From the NCBI GenBank assembly GCA_016124795.1, contig WGNB01000038.1, positions 94,415-158,414 on the forward strand: a stretch of DNA of 64,000 bases. The letters run 5' to 3'. This DNA comes from Rhodopseudomonas sp. (lineage in GTDB: Bacteria; Pseudomonadota; Alphaproteobacteria; Rhizobiales; Xanthobacteraceae). The notes under the pieces are model-generated. The model did no database searches, was not told where the DNA came from, and was given only the letters and a program-made list of their open reading frames with translations. Shown here piece by piece: positions 1-9,219 of this stretch. How positions within the stretch are numbered: the stretch's first letter is position 1; every line of letters starts with the position of its first letter. The position numbers and the translations under genes are program-made.

Positions 1-1
1 C

Positions 2-1480
2 CGCAATGTCGAGCGCGGCTTCGGCGATCGGGTCGCCCTGATCGGCAACGGACGCCGCCGTACCTATAAAGAGCTGACCGACTGGACGAACCGGCTCGCC
101 CATGCGCTGGTCGAGAATTACGGCGTCAAGCCCGGCAACCGCGTGCTCATCCGGTCCGGCAACAACCCGGCGCTGGTCGCAGTCTGGCTGGCCGCGACCA
201 AGGTCGGCGCGGTGGTCGTCAATACCATGCCGATGCTGCGGGCCGGCGAACTGAGCCAGATCGTCGACAAGGCCGAAATCAGCCTGGCGCTGTGCGACAG
301 CCGCATCGCCGACGAACTGATCGCCTGCGCCAAGACCAGCAAGTTTCTCAAGCAGGTGGTCAATTTCGACGGCACCTCGAACCACGACGCCGAACTCGAC
401 CGCATCGCGCTCGACAAGCCGGTGACGTTCGAGGCGGTCAAGACCGGCCGCGACGACGTCGCGCTGCTCGGCTTCACCTCCGGCACCACCGGCGAGCCGA
501 AGGCGACCATGCATTTCCATCGCGATCTGCTGATCATCGCCGATGGTTATGCCCGCGAGGTGCTCAAGGTCACCGAAAACGACGTCTTCGTCGGGTCGCC
601 GCCTTTGGCCTTCACCTTCGGCCTCGGTGGGCTTGCGATCTTCCCGCTGCGCTTCGGCGCCACCGCCACCTTGCTGGAGAACGCTTCGCCACCCAGCATG
701 ATCCAGATTATCGAAACCTATAAGGCGACGATCTGCTTCACCGCGCCGACCGCCTATCGCGCCATGCTGGCGGCGATGGACAAGGGCGCCGACCTGTCGT
801 CGCTGCGGATCGCGGTCTCGGCCGGCGAAACGCTGCCGGGGCCGGTGTTCGAGGAATGGACCGCCAAGGCCAAGGTGCCGATCCTCGATGGCATCGGTTC
901 GACCGAAATGCTGCACATCTTCATCAGCAACCGGATCGGCGACGCGCGCCCGGCCACGACCGGCAAGCCGTTGACCGGTTATGTCGCCAAGATCGTCGAC
1001 AAGGACATGAACGAAGTCGAGCGTGGCAGTTACGGCTGGCTGGCGGTGCGTGGCCCGGTCGGCTGCCGTTACCTCGCCGACAAGCGTCAGGCGAATTATG
1101 TGCATGATGGTTGGAACGTCACTGGCGACACTTTCATGCAGGACGCCGACGGCTATTTCCATTTCGTCGCCCGTGCCGACGACATGATCGTGTCGGCCGG
1201 CTATAACATCGCCGGTCCCGAGGTCGAGGCGGCGCTGCTCGCCCATGCCGACGTTGCCGAATGCGCCGTGGTCGCGCAGGCCGACGTCGAGCGCGGTTCG
1301 GTCGTGGCGGCCTTTATCGTTCTGCGGAGCGGAGTTACCGGCGACGAAGCCTGTCGTAAGATGCTACAGGATCACGTCAAGGCGGTGATTGCGCCTTATA
1401 AGTATCCGCGTGCCGTTCATTTCGTCGAAACCCTGCCGAAAACGCAAACCGGCAAGATCCAACGCTTCCGTTTGCGCTAG
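2..1480 (+). CDS. AMP-forming aryl-CoA ligase (benzoate/2-aminobenzoate-CoA ligase type), 5' truncated by window edge
   Basis: The reading frame is open from base 2, so the start lies outside the window; 492 codons are visible. It should activate an aromatic acid with ATP to an acyl-AMP and then a CoA thioester in the cytoplasm. The phosphate-binding loop reads FTSGTTGEPKATMHFHRD (about nt 473-526), and the MHFHRD extension is typical of benzoate and 2-aminobenzoate CoA ligases. The hinge/adenylate region is near nt 1110-1150 (GWNVTGDTF) and the C-terminal lysine motif is KTQTGKIQRF near the end. A RidA-like gene starts 14 nt downstream, followed by a hydratase, which suggests an aromatic catabolic operon. 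The exact acid cannot be read from the sequence. Confidence 0.9.
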   Translation, partial: RNVERGFGDRVALIGNGRRRTYKELTDWTNRLAHALVENYGVKPGNRVLIRSGNNPALVAVWLAATKVGAVVVNTMPMLRAGELSQIVDKAEISLALCDSRIADELIACAKTSKFLKQVVNFDGTSNHDAELDRIALDKPVTFEAVKTGRDDVALLGFTSGTTGEPKATMHFHRDLLIIADGYAREVLKVTENDVFVGSPPLAFTFGLGGLAIFPLRFGATATLLENASPPSMIQIIETYKATICFTAPTAYRAMLAAMDKGADLSSLRIAVSAGETLPGPVFEEWTAKAKVPILDGIGSTEMLHIFISNRIGDARPATTGKPLTGYVAKIVDKDMNEVERGSYGWLAVRGPVGCRYLADKRQANYVHDGWNVTGDTFMQDADGYFHFVARADDMIVSAGYNIAGPEVEAALLAHADVAECAVVAQADVERGSVVAAFIVLRSGVTGDEACRKMLQDHVKAVIAPYKYPRAVHFVETLPKTQTGKIQRFRLR

Positions 1481-1494
1481 CCTCAAGGATTTCC

Positions 1495-1902
1495 ATGACC
1501 CAACCTTTCGAATTTTTGCAACCCAAGTCCTGGGCGCCGCCGAAAGGCTATGCCAACGGTATAGCCGCTGAGGGCCGTCAGGTTTTCATCGCCGGCCAGA
1601 TCGGCTGGACCGCCGAGGCGAAGCTCGTCAGCGACGATTTCGTCGCCCAGGTCGAGCAGGCGCTGTCGAACATCGTGGCGGTGCTGGCGGAAGCCGGCGG
1701 CGAGCCGCGTCATCTGGTGCGGCTGACCTGGTATCTCACCGACAAGAAGGAATATCTGGCGCGCCAGCAGGAAATCGGCGCGGCCTATAGGAAAGTCATT
1801 GGCCGGCATTTCCCGGTGATGTCGGCGGTGGCGGTGGCCGGTCTGCTCGAAGAGGGCGCCAAGGTCGAGATCGAAGCGACCGCCGTGATCGCGGCCGGTT
1901 GA
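1495..1902 (+). CDS. RidA/YjgF/Rid-family protein lacking the catalytic arginine
   Basis: A 135-aa Rid-family protein, normal length for the fold. Start ATG is preceded by AAGGA. Classical RidA hydrolyses reactive enamine/imine intermediates using Arg105 within the motif FPARS; here the equivalent stretch reads FPVMSAVAV, so that arginine appears to be methionine. The downstream EGAKVEIEA segment is well conserved, so the fold is intact. I infer a Rid subgroup without canonical imine deaminase activity, perhaps acting on an intermediate of the neighbouring aromatic pathway. It lies between the CoA ligase and the hydratase on the same strand. Confidence 0.88.
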   Translation: MTQPFEFLQPKSWAPPKGYANGIAAEGRQVFIAGQIGWTAEAKLVSDDFVAQVEQALSNIVAVLAEAGGEPRHLVRLTWYLTDKKEYLARQQEIGAAYRKVIGRHFPVMSAVAVAGLLEEGAKVEIEATAVIAAG

Positions 1903-1953
1903 ACCGGCGCCTGGCCGTTCGGCGCGGCTGAAACACGACGAGGCGGGATCGCG

Positions 1954-2745
1954 ATGGAAGAAACGGCACAGGCTCTGGCGCGGGCGCGCCGCGAGGCGAC
2001 CGCGCTCGATGCGTTTCCCGGGCCTTTGCCGGCCGACCTGACGCAAGCTTATGCGATCCAGCAACGGGTTCTGGCCGCGGCCGGACCGGCCGGCGGCTGG
2101 AAGGTGGCGATGATCCCGCCGCCGGTCCGAAGTCAGTTCAAGGTCGACCGGATTGCCGGGCCGATCCTGACGAGCACGATCCAGCGCAGCGAAAGCGCGA
2201 AGGCTGACTTTGTCGCCAGCGTGTACGAAGGCGGGTTCTCGGCGCTCGAAGCCGAGTTTGCTTTCGTGATGGGCCGGGATCTGAACCCGGCGGATGCGCC
2301 TTATGACGACGCGACAATCGCGGCGTCGGTTGCTTCGCTACATGCCGCGGTCGAAATCGCATCGAGCCCGATCTCTTCGATGTTCACGCTCGGACCGCTG
2401 GCGATGGTCGGCGATTTCGGCGGCAATGCCGGCGCCATCGTCGGCCCGGCATTTGCCGATTGGCGCGAAGGTCCGCTGGAGCGGCTTGTCTCGCGCACCA
2501 GCGTTGACGGCGTTGTTGTTGGCGAAGGTTCGGCGGCGAAGGTGCCGGGCGGTCCGTTGGCGGCGTTGAGTTATCTTGCCCATCATCTGGCCGCGCTTGG
2601 CGTGGGGCTCGCGGTGGGCGATGTCGTGTTGACCGGCATGACCACTGGCGTTCATCCCGTCAAACCGGGCAGTCGCGCCGTGGTCGAGTTTCCCGGCGTT
2701 GCCGAAATCCGCATCGACGTGCAGGCGATCGCCGGGCGGCGCTAA
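1954..2745 (+). CDS. 2-keto-4-pentenoate hydratase-family protein (MhpD/HpaH-like)
   Basis: 263 aa, the usual length for hydratases/decarboxylases of meta-cleavage pathways, which add water to 2-hydroxypenta-2,4-dienoates with a divalent metal. Visible signatures are GWKVAM early in the protein, the acidic metal-binding stretch ALEAEFAFVMGRDL around residues 90-103, and VLTGMTTGVHPVKPGSRA near residues 228-245, which matches the family's C-terminal VLTG..TG..PVKPGD pattern. Start ATG at 1954 lies 51 nt after the RidA-like gene. With the aryl-CoA ligase upstream, this suggests aromatic ring degradation, but the substrate is not identifiable. Confidence 0.85.
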   Translation: MEETAQALARARREATALDAFPGPLPADLTQAYAIQQRVLAAAGPAGGWKVAMIPPPVRSQFKVDRIAGPILTSTIQRSESAKADFVASVYEGGFSALEAEFAFVMGRDLNPADAPYDDATIAASVASLHAAVEIASSPISSMFTLGPLAMVGDFGGNAGAIVGPAFADWREGPLERLVSRTSVDGVVVGEGSAAKVPGGPLAALSYLAHHLAALGVGLAVGDVVLTGMTTGVHPVKPGSRAVVEFPGVAEIRIDVQAIAGRR

Positions 2746-2814
2746 AGCCGGGCGTGCCTTTGGCGCGAATAGACGTTAGAACCGAAGCCGTGCTTTCAAC
2801 GGTGGGTTTCGCGC

Positions 2815-4488
2815 TTGGAAAATCCGGATTTTCTGATTATCGGCGGCGGCACCGCCGGTTCGGTTCTTGCGTCGCGTCTGAGCGAAGACGGCGTGACCCG
2901 TGTGTTGTTGATTGAAGCTGGCCGCGATACGCCGCCCGCGACGACGCCGGCCGATATCGCCGATACTTTTCCCAGTTCGTCTTTGAACCGCGATTACTTT
3001 TGGCCGGAGCTGAAGGCGGAGCGTGTGATCGGCGAAGCGCGTCGGCCTTATCCGCAAGCGCGCATCATGGGTGGCGGTTCGAGCGTCATGGGCATGTGGG
3101 CGCTGCGCGGCGTGCCCGCCGATTTCGACGCCTGGGCCGCGGCCGGTGCGCAAGGCTGGGCCTGGTCAGATGTGGTCAAAATCTATCGTCAGATCGAGAA
3201 CGACGAAGTGTCCCGGCGCGATGTCAATGCCGCCGGTCCGATGCCGATCCGGCGGGTGCCGCAAGCGCAATGGCCGGCCTTCGCGCAAGGCTTGCGGGAG
3301 GCGGCGGTGCGGCGCGGCTTCCGGCTGGTCGACGATATCAATGAAGATGGCGGCGACGGCTTCTTTGGCCTGCCGCTCAGTCAAGGTCATGAGCAAAGAG
3401 CCTCGAGCGCGCGCCTCTATCTGACCGAGGCGGTGCGGCGGCGACCGAACTTGCGGATCATGGCGGACATCCGCGTTACCTCGCTGACGATCTCCGGCGG
3501 TCGTGTCGATGCGGTCAACATCGAACAGGGTGGGCACGGTCAGACCGTGGCGCCGCGCCATGTGATCCTGAGCGCCGGCGGCATTCATTCGCCGGCGATG
3601 TTGCTGCGCTCCGGTGTCGGACCGGGTGAGGCCCTGCAAAAACTCGGCATCGCCGTCGCGGTCGAGCGGCCGGGCGTTGGCGCCAATCTGCAAAACCATC
3701 CTTATCTGCATTTCGCGTTGACAATCCCGCAAGGGCAGCGACTGGCGTCCGGTCTGCGTCAGTTCGGCTTGGCTGGGCTGCGTCATTCGTCCGGACTAGC
3801 CGGTTGCCAGCCGAGCGATCTGTTGGCGTTCGCGATCGGCCGGGTCAGTCCGCGCGGCTTTGGCGCGGCGCTCGGCATGGTCGGCGCGGCGTTATATTCG
3901 CCGCAATCGCGCGGGCAGGTGACGCTTGATGCACCCGACGTTCGCGTGTTGCCGCGCATCGATTTCCGGCTGCTGTCCGACCCGCGCGACAGGCCGCGTT
4001 TCCTGCAAGCGGCGCGCTTTGCCGAAAGTCTGCTCGGCGATAGCGCGGTCGCGCCGGCGTTTGAGGATGCCTTTATTCTGCCGCCGGTCTTGTCGCTGCA
4101 TCAATTCAATCAACCGGGCCTGAAAGGCGCGTTGTTTGAAATGGCGGCGCAGGTCGCGCTCAATTTGCCGGCGGCGGTCAAGCGCCGGATGCTGGAGCGG
4201 GTGATCGCGCCCGGGCGCTGGGTCGGTAACGCCCGTCGCAAGGCGCCGGCGACCGACGCCGAAATCGTCGCCGCGGCCGCGCCGATGGGGCACCCGACCA
4301 GCACATGTGCCATCGGCCGGCCCGATAATCCGATGGCGGTGGTCGATCATCAATGCCGTGTCTATGGTCTCGAAAATCTGCGGGTGGTTGACGCCTCGGT
4401 GATGCCATCGGTGCCGAGCGGCAATACCAATCTGCCGACCACCATGGTTGCCGAGAAGATGGCGCAGACCATTCGCGCCGGACTTTAA
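2815..4488 (+). CDS. GMC-family FAD-dependent oxidoreductase (choline dehydrogenase-like)
   Basis: 557 aa, typical for glucose-methanol-choline oxidoreductases, which oxidise alcohols with FAD. The N-terminal dinucleotide fold reads DFLIIGGGTAGSVLASRLSE; the first GMC signature is RIMGGGSSVMGMWALRGVP (residues about 83-101) and the second is GGIHSPAMLLRSG (about 257-269). The C-terminus has GHPTSTCAIG with the catalytic histidine and PSGNTNLPTTMVAEKMA. The start is TTG at 2815; no in-frame ATG lies close upstream, so this start is less certain. It ends 24 nt before the convergent V-ATPase operon. It may belong to the upstream catabolic group, but the 69-nt gap makes co-transcription only likely. 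Confidence 0.9.
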   Translation: MENPDFLIIGGGTAGSVLASRLSEDGVTRVLLIEAGRDTPPATTPADIADTFPSSSLNRDYFWPELKAERVIGEARRPYPQARIMGGGSSVMGMWALRGVPADFDAWAAAGAQGWAWSDVVKIYRQIENDEVSRRDVNAAGPMPIRRVPQAQWPAFAQGLREAAVRRGFRLVDDINEDGGDGFFGLPLSQGHEQRASSARLYLTEAVRRRPNLRIMADIRVTSLTISGGRVDAVNIEQGGHGQTVAPRHVILSAGGIHSPAMLLRSGVGPGEALQKLGIAVAVERPGVGANLQNHPYLHFALTIPQGQRLASGLRQFGLAGLRHSSGLAGCQPSDLLAFAIGRVSPRGFGAALGMVGAALYSPQSRGQVTLDAPDVRVLPRIDFRLLSDPRDRPRFLQAARFAESLLGDSAVAPAFEDAFILPPVLSLHQFNQPGLKGALFEMAAQVALNLPAAVKRRMLERVIAPGRWVGNARRKAPATDAEIVAAAAPMGHPTSTCAIGRPDNPMAVVDHQCRVYGLENLRVVDASVMPSVPSGNTNLPTTMVAEKMAQTIRAGL

Positions 4489-4512
4489 GCGCTTCGTTTG
4501 CCCCGACTTTTG

Positions 4513-5124
4513 CTAATCGGTGTCGCGGCCGGACCAGCGCGTGCGGATGGTCTCCTCACGCTCCATCGTGTCGAGCTGTTCGTCGACCCGCCGCATGGCG
4601 TCCTCGACTTCGGGCAACAACACTTTTTCCAGCGCCTGAGCGCGCCGCTCGGTGCGCTTGTATTCGCGCGCCAGCCGTTCGAGATTGCCGGCGCGTGCCG
4701 CGATGTCGGCCGCCAGAGCGGTCAGCGTGCGAAAGGCGGCGCGGCAGGCCTTGGCCTCGGGCGAAGCGTCGACGGCGGGCGGATCGTCCGAGGGCTCGAT
4801 CGGCGCGGCGTCCTCAACCGTCAGCATGGCAAGCCCAAGGAACAATGTGCGCTGTGGCGCCGGCAAGGATGGTGCGGCCGGCGCCGGATAGACCTGTAGC
4901 TGATCGAGGCCGTGACGCTCGACCGCCGCGGCCAGCGCGGCGGCGGCGACATGGTTGGCTTGGGCCAGCGCGTCGGTGCGCTTGCGATAGGCCTTCAATT
5001 GCCGCAGCATTTCCGCGGCCAGCAGCGTGCGCTTCTCGTCGAGGAACTGATAGCCTTGCCGCATCAGCCGGCGTTCGTCGGCAAGTTCGATCGCCGCGCT
5101 GCGGGTCGGCGCGACCTCACGCAT
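4513..5124 (-). CDS. ntpD: V/A-type ATP synthase subunit D (central rotor shaft)
   Basis: 203 aa from ATG at 5124, which overlaps the stop of subunit B. An upstream GTG/ATG in frame would add about 20 residues inside the B gene, but the family starts at the sequence MREVAPTRSAAIELADERR, so the shorter form is chosen. Long helical N- and C-terminal arms (LDEKRTLLAAEMLRQLKAYR; RTERRAQALEKVLLPEVEDA) form the coiled coil that turns inside the A3B3 head. It is the last gene of the operon. Confidence 0.9.
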   Translation of the reverse strand: MREVAPTRSAAIELADERRLMRQGYQFLDEKRTLLAAEMLRQLKAYRKRTDALAQANHVAAAALAAAVERHGLDQLQVYPAPAAPSLPAPQRTLFLGLAMLTVEDAAPIEPSDDPPAVDASPEAKACRAAFRTLTALAADIAARAGNLERLAREYKRTERRAQALEKVLLPEVEDAMRRVDEQLDTMEREETIRTRWSGRDTD

Positions 5125-6529
5125 GGAGTTGATCCGCGACTTCGGCGGTTTGGCTTGGCGCGATGTATTGCGCGATCTGCGCATCGGACAGGCGCGACAG
5201 CTCGGCCTTGGGCAATCGTTGCAGCACCGCCCAGCCGGCCGCCATGCTGTCTTCCAGCGTGCGGCGTCCGCTTTGGCCGATCAGCGACGATTCAAAACGG
5301 TCGGCGAAATCGAGATAGTTGAGATCGAGGGGCGTCAGGCCGTCGCGGCCGACCACGCTGGCCAGAACCCGCACCCGCACCGCCTTGGCGTAAGAGGCGA
5401 AGAGCTGATTGGCGAGTGCCGGATGATCGGCGTGGGAATAGTTCTTGCCGATGCCCTGATCCATCAGGCGCGACAGGCTCGGCAGCACATTGATCGGCGG
5501 GAATACGCCCTTGTGGTCCAGCGCGCGGTCGAGCACGACCTGGCCTTCGGTGATATAGCCGGTGAGATCGGGGATCGGATGGCTGATGTCTTCGGCCGGC
5601 ATGGTCAGGATCGGCAACTGGGTGACCGTGCCCTTGGCGCCGCGCTGGCAGCCGGCGCGCTCGTAGATCGAGGCGAGATCGGAATACATGTAGCCCGGAT
5701 AACCCTTGCGGCTCGGCACTTCGCCGTGGCTGGCCGAGACTTCGCGCAAGGCTTCGCAGTAATTGGTCATGTCGGTCATGATGACCAGGACGTGGCGGTC
5801 TTCCTGCGCGGCCAGATATTCCGCTGCGGTCAGCGCGAAGCGCGGCGTCAGCAGACGCTGCGTCGAGGATTCGCTGGCCAGATTGAGGAACATCGCGGTG
5901 TGGGCGAGTGCGCCGGAATCCTGCATCGCCTGGCGGAAGGTCTCGGCGGCGTCGTGCGAAATGCCGATGCCGACAAAGACGATGGCAAAGCCCTGCTCGC
6001 CGGCGCGTCGCAGCCGGGCGTTCTGGGCGATGTCGCTGGCGATGCGGTCGTGCGGCATGCCGCCGGAGGAGAACAGCGGCAACTTCTGGCCGCGCACCAG
6101 GCTGTTCATCAGGTCGATGGCGGTGACGCCGGTCTCGATGAAGTCGCGCGGCAGGTCGCGCTGCGTCGGGTTGATCGGCACGCCGTCGATCCGCATGCGC
6201 TTATGGGCCGGCACCGGCGGTCCGCCATCGGTCGGTTCGCCGACGCCGTTGAAGACCCTGCCGAGCAGGCCGGGCCCGACCGAAAAGTGCAAGGGTTCGC
6301 CGACGAAGCGGACCTTGATGTCGCGCAAGCCGAGGCCAATGGTCGATTCAAGCACCTCGACCACCATGGCGTCGCGATCGAGCGAGGCGACACGGCCGAG
6401 CCGCGGCGGAGCGTCGTCGCTCAGGATCTCGACGGCTTCGTTGAGGCCGGCTTCGACATTGCGCCGCAGATACAAAAGCGGGCCGTCGATCGCGGTGGCG
6501 GTGCCTTGCACCCATAAATCAGGCCGCAT
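5117..6529 (-). CDS. ntpB: V/A-type ATP synthase subunit B (non-catalytic nucleotide-binding subunit)
   Basis: 470 aa, full length. It alternates with subunit A in the hexameric head and helps coordinate nucleotide at the interface. It lacks a P-loop, as expected: the equivalent stretch reads LPLFSSGGMPHDRIASDI. Conserved family segments include SGALAHTAMFLNLASES, VLVIMTDMTNYCEALREVS and GRKGYPGYMYSDLA-like sequence (here SRKGYPGYMYSDLASIYERAG). The start overlaps the end of subunit A by 11 nt and its stop overlaps the start of D by 8 nt, so the three genes are translationally coupled. Confidence 0.96.
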   Translation of the reverse strand: MRPDLWVQGTATAIDGPLLYLRRNVEAGLNEAVEILSDDAPPRLGRVASLDRDAMVVEVLESTIGLGLRDIKVRFVGEPLHFSVGPGLLGRVFNGVGEPTDGGPPVPAHKRMRIDGVPINPTQRDLPRDFIETGVTAIDLMNSLVRGQKLPLFSSGGMPHDRIASDIAQNARLRRAGEQGFAIVFVGIGISHDAAETFRQAMQDSGALAHTAMFLNLASESSTQRLLTPRFALTAAEYLAAQEDRHVLVIMTDMTNYCEALREVSASHGEVPSRKGYPGYMYSDLASIYERAGCQRGAKGTVTQLPILTMPAEDISHPIPDLTGYITEGQVVLDRALDHKGVFPPINVLPSLSRLMDQGIGKNYSHADHPALANQLFASYAKAVRVRVLASVVGRDGLTPLDLNYLDFADRFESSLIGQSGRRTLEDSMAAGWAVLQRLPKAELSRLSDAQIAQYIAPSQTAEVADQLHA

Positions 6530-8243
6530 CGGAGGCCGCCTTTCCCAGCGCAGTCATCGCGGCCTGAAGCGCCGTGCGCAGTTCGGTGAATTTCTCAAGC
6601 TGGTCCTCGCCGATCTCCTCGCCCATTCGCTGGACACGGCGCAGGATGTCGAGCGCGGCAATGGCCTGCGGCGGCGCGCCGCGTTCGAGCGCGGCCTGCG
6701 CCTGATCGATGAAGTCGAGAATGATGGTCAGCATGGCGGTCTGGCGTTGCGGCGAGCAATAGCGGTCGACTTCGGAAAACGCCGACTGGCGCAGGAAGGC
6801 TTCGTTGATCAGTTCGGCGCAGAGCAAAGTTACCTGCTGTGCCGGCGGCAGCGAGTCCTTGCCGACGATGCGCGCCATCCGTTCGAGGTCGGCCTGGGCT
6901 TCCAGTAGCGACAGCAGCTTTTCGCGATGGGGCTGCCATTGCGAATTGCCGCGCGCCGCCCACCAGGCGGCGAAGCGCCCGGCATTCTCCGAATAGGATT
7001 GCAGCGGATGGATCGCCGGATAGAACCGCGCTTGCGCGCGTTCGCGGTCGAGTCCCCAGAAGCAGCGAACGTAACGCTTGGTATGGCTGGTGACCGGTTC
7101 GGAAAAATCGCCGGCCGGCGGCGACACCGCGCCAATGATGGTGAGCGAGCCGTCCTTGTCGCCGAGCGTCCTGACCCGCGCCGCGCGTTCGTAGAACTCC
7201 GCCAGCCGCGAGCCGAGGTAAGCCGGGTAGGCGGCTTCGCCCGGCAATTCGCCGAGGCGGCCGGAGACTTCGCGTAGCGCTTCGGCCCAGCGGCTGGTCG
7301 AATCCGCCATCAGCGCGACATGCAGGCCCTGGTCGCGGAAATATTCGCCGACGGTGACGGCGGTGTAGATCGAAGCTTCGCGCGCGGCGACCGGCATGTT
7401 CGAGGTATTGGCGATGATGACGGTGCGCTCCATCAGCCCGCGTCCGGTGCGCGGATCGGCGAGCTTGGGAAATTCACGCAAGACCTCGGCCATCTCGTTG
7501 CCGCGTTCGCCGCAACCGACATAGACGATGACGTCGGCGTCGCACCATTTCGCCAGCGTCTCCTGCAACACCGTCTTGCCGGTGCCGAAGCCGCCGGGGA
7601 TCGCGGCCTGACCGCCGCGCGACACCGGAAACAGCGTGTCGAGGATGCGCTGGCCGGTGACCATCGGTTCGTCGGCCGGCAGACGGCGGCGTACCGGTCG
7701 GGCCTTGCGGATCGCCCAGGTCTGGAAGAAGCCGATATCGGCGACATCGCCGCTTGCGGTTCTGACCGTGCAGAGGATGGCGTCGAGCGGTTGCGGGCCC
7801 GCGGCTGCGATGGTCTCGACGGTGCCGGCAAGATCGGGCGGCAACAAAACGCTTTGCACGACGCCGTCGCCGGGCAGGTCGCCGATCGCCGCGCCGGCGG
7901 TCAGTGTGTCGCCTTGTCTGACCAGCGGACGGAACGCGATGGTCGCAGGCGCCGGCTTCTCCCCGGCGTCGAGCGGACGCAGCAGGCCGTCGAAGATATG
8001 GCCGAGCAGATGCGGGCCGAGCCGCACCGACATCGCCGCGCCGGTGCCGCGCACGCTGTCGCCCGGCCGCATGCCGGTGGTGTCCTCGTAGACCTGACCG
8101 ACCAGCTCATCGTCCTTCAGGCGGATGACCTCGCCGGGCCGGCGGTGCGGACCGACCTCGATCGCTTCGCCGATGCGAAAGGCGCTGGTTACTGTCGCGT
8201 AGACCACCGGCCCGCCGACCCATCGGATGACAGCGTCACTCAT
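6519..8243 (-). CDS. ntpA: V/A-type ATP synthase subunit A (catalytic ATPase)
   Basis: 574 aa from ATG at 8243 (MSDAVIRWVGGPVVYATV), slightly shorter than the usual 580-600. A longer in-frame start exists upstream but lies wholly inside the subunit E gene and reads as shadow sequence. The P-loop is GGFGTGKTVLQETLAKWCDA, followed by VIVYVGCGERGNEMAEVL, the canonical catalytic-subunit pattern. The bulge (non-homologous) region between the N-terminal barrel and the P-loop is present. The start overlaps the E stop by 8 nt. ATP hydrolysis or synthesis here drives or uses rotation of D/F and the K ring. Confidence 0.96.
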   Translation of the reverse strand: MSDAVIRWVGGPVVYATVTSAFRIGEAIEVGPHRRPGEVIRLKDDELVGQVYEDTTGMRPGDSVRGTGAAMSVRLGPHLLGHIFDGLLRPLDAGEKPAPATIAFRPLVRQGDTLTAGAAIGDLPGDGVVQSVLLPPDLAGTVETIAAAGPQPLDAILCTVRTASGDVADIGFFQTWAIRKARPVRRRLPADEPMVTGQRILDTLFPVSRGGQAAIPGGFGTGKTVLQETLAKWCDADVIVYVGCGERGNEMAEVLREFPKLADPRTGRGLMERTVIIANTSNMPVAAREASIYTAVTVGEYFRDQGLHVALMADSTSRWAEALREVSGRLGELPGEAAYPAYLGSRLAEFYERAARVRTLGDKDGSLTIIGAVSPPAGDFSEPVTSHTKRYVRCFWGLDRERAQARFYPAIHPLQSYSENAGRFAAWWAARGNSQWQPHREKLLSLLEAQADLERMARIVGKDSLPPAQQVTLLCAELINEAFLRQSAFSEVDRYCSPQRQTAMLTIILDFIDQAQAALERGAPPQAIAALDILRRVQRMGEEIGEDQLEKFTELRTALQAAMTALGKAASDAA

Positions 8244-8925
8244 GCGGTAAACCTTCGGTCGTTGATTGGGCCGAGCCTTGCGCCAGCGCGTCAAGCAGCA
8301 GCGCGGCAATCGCCCGGTTGTCATACAGAAGGCCGGCGACCGTGGCGTCGAGCACGGCCTGGTCAGCCGTGACGCGCAGGCCGGCGGCGATGGCGGGGTC
8401 GGCGGTGAAGGTGAGGACGAGACCGTCCTGGTTTGCAAAACCGGCGACGAAGCCGGCCTGATCGGCAGCGCTCCAGTCGTGCGGGTGCTCGACCGTCCAG
8501 GGACCGGGCCGCAACCGGCTCGAACACAGCGCTGCGATTTTGTCGGTCCAGACCTTGCGGGCGGCGAGGTCGCGCCAACGCGCCGTGAGCGTCTCATGCA
8601 GCAAGGGCCAGGCGGCTTCGAGCGCGCGGCTCGCCTGTCGCTGCTCGCGGTTGCGCGCGGCCGTGTCGAGCTCGGCACTGGCGCGGGTCAGCCGCCGTTC
8701 GCCCTCGCGCCTCAAGTCGGCGATCGCGCCGCGCAGCTTCTGGCGTGCGCTAACGCGCGCCTGGGCGACGATCGCGCGCGCGTCGGTTCGGGCCGATGCC
8801 AGAACGGCGTCGCCTTCTTCATTCAACTGGCGTTCGATTTCCTGGGTCAGCGCGTCGGCCTGGAGCGACGGAATGAGGCTCGTCGGCTCGGGCGCTTGCG
8901 AGATCGGAAGGTCGGATCGGTTCAT
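8236..8925 (-). CDS. V/A-type ATP synthase subunit E (peripheral stalk)
   Basis: 229 aa. The first half is a long charged helix rich in Ala, Arg and Glu (LQADALTQEIERQLNEEGDA through RLTRASAELDTAARNREQRQ), as in peripheral-stalk E subunits that pair with G/H. The C-terminal half is globular and docks on the head. It overlaps subunit F by 4 nt at its start and subunit A by 8 nt at its end. Assignment rests on the helix, length and position between F and A; primary sequence of this subunit is weakly conserved. Confidence 0.82.
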   Translation of the reverse strand: MNRSDLPISQAPEPTSLIPSLQADALTQEIERQLNEEGDAVLASARTDARAIVAQARVSARQKLRGAIADLRREGERRLTRASAELDTAARNREQRQASRALEAAWPLLHETLTARWRDLAARKVWTDKIAALCSSRLRPGPWTVEHPHDWSAADQAGFVAGFANQDGLVLTFTADPAIAAGLRVTADQAVLDATVAGLLYDNRAIAALLLDALAQGSAQSTTEGLPHE

Positions 8926-9218
8926 AGATCGATCCCCAGAATTCGCCGCAGCTTGCCGCCCAGATCGGGCGGCTGATCGCGGAACAAAACATCCGGGACA
9001 ATCGCCAGCCCCGGCCTTTCCGCGAGCCGCGCGACGTCCAGTTCGGGCGCGGCGATGCGGCGCGCCAACCCGGCGGTGATGATGACGAGGTCGGCGCGGG
9101 AGCGCGCCTCGCGCAAGGCGGCGCCGGCTTCGTCCGGCGCCGGGACGACGGTCTCGATGCCGGCCAGGCGATAGCCCGCGGCGGTCAATTCGTCGCCGAT
9201 GAAAACCGCCGATGCCAT
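8922..9218 (-). CDS. V/A-type ATP synthase subunit F (central stalk regulator)
   Basis: 98 aa, normal for subunit F, a small Rossmann-like protein that caps the D shaft. The N-terminal FIGDELTAAGYRLAGIETVV matches the family pattern (GD.ltv.GFrLaGi), followed by a LVIITAGLARRIA beta strand. Its start is 1 nt from the K stop and its end overlaps E by 4 nt. Confidence 0.9.
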   Translation of the reverse strand: MASAVFIGDELTAAGYRLAGIETVVPAPDEAGAALREARSRADLVIITAGLARRIAAPELDVARLAERPGLAIVPDVLFRDQPPDLGGKLRRILGIDL

Positions 9219-9219
9219 A

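Noticed and set aside
5123..6517. Plus-strand frame (464 codons) opposite V-ATPase subunit B
   Set aside because: Subunit B on the minus strand is unmistakable; the plus frame is its shadow.
8244..8678. Upstream extension of the V-ATPase subunit A frame
   Set aside because: It lies within subunit E and is Ser/Arg-rich shadow; family alignment begins at MSDAVIRWVGG.
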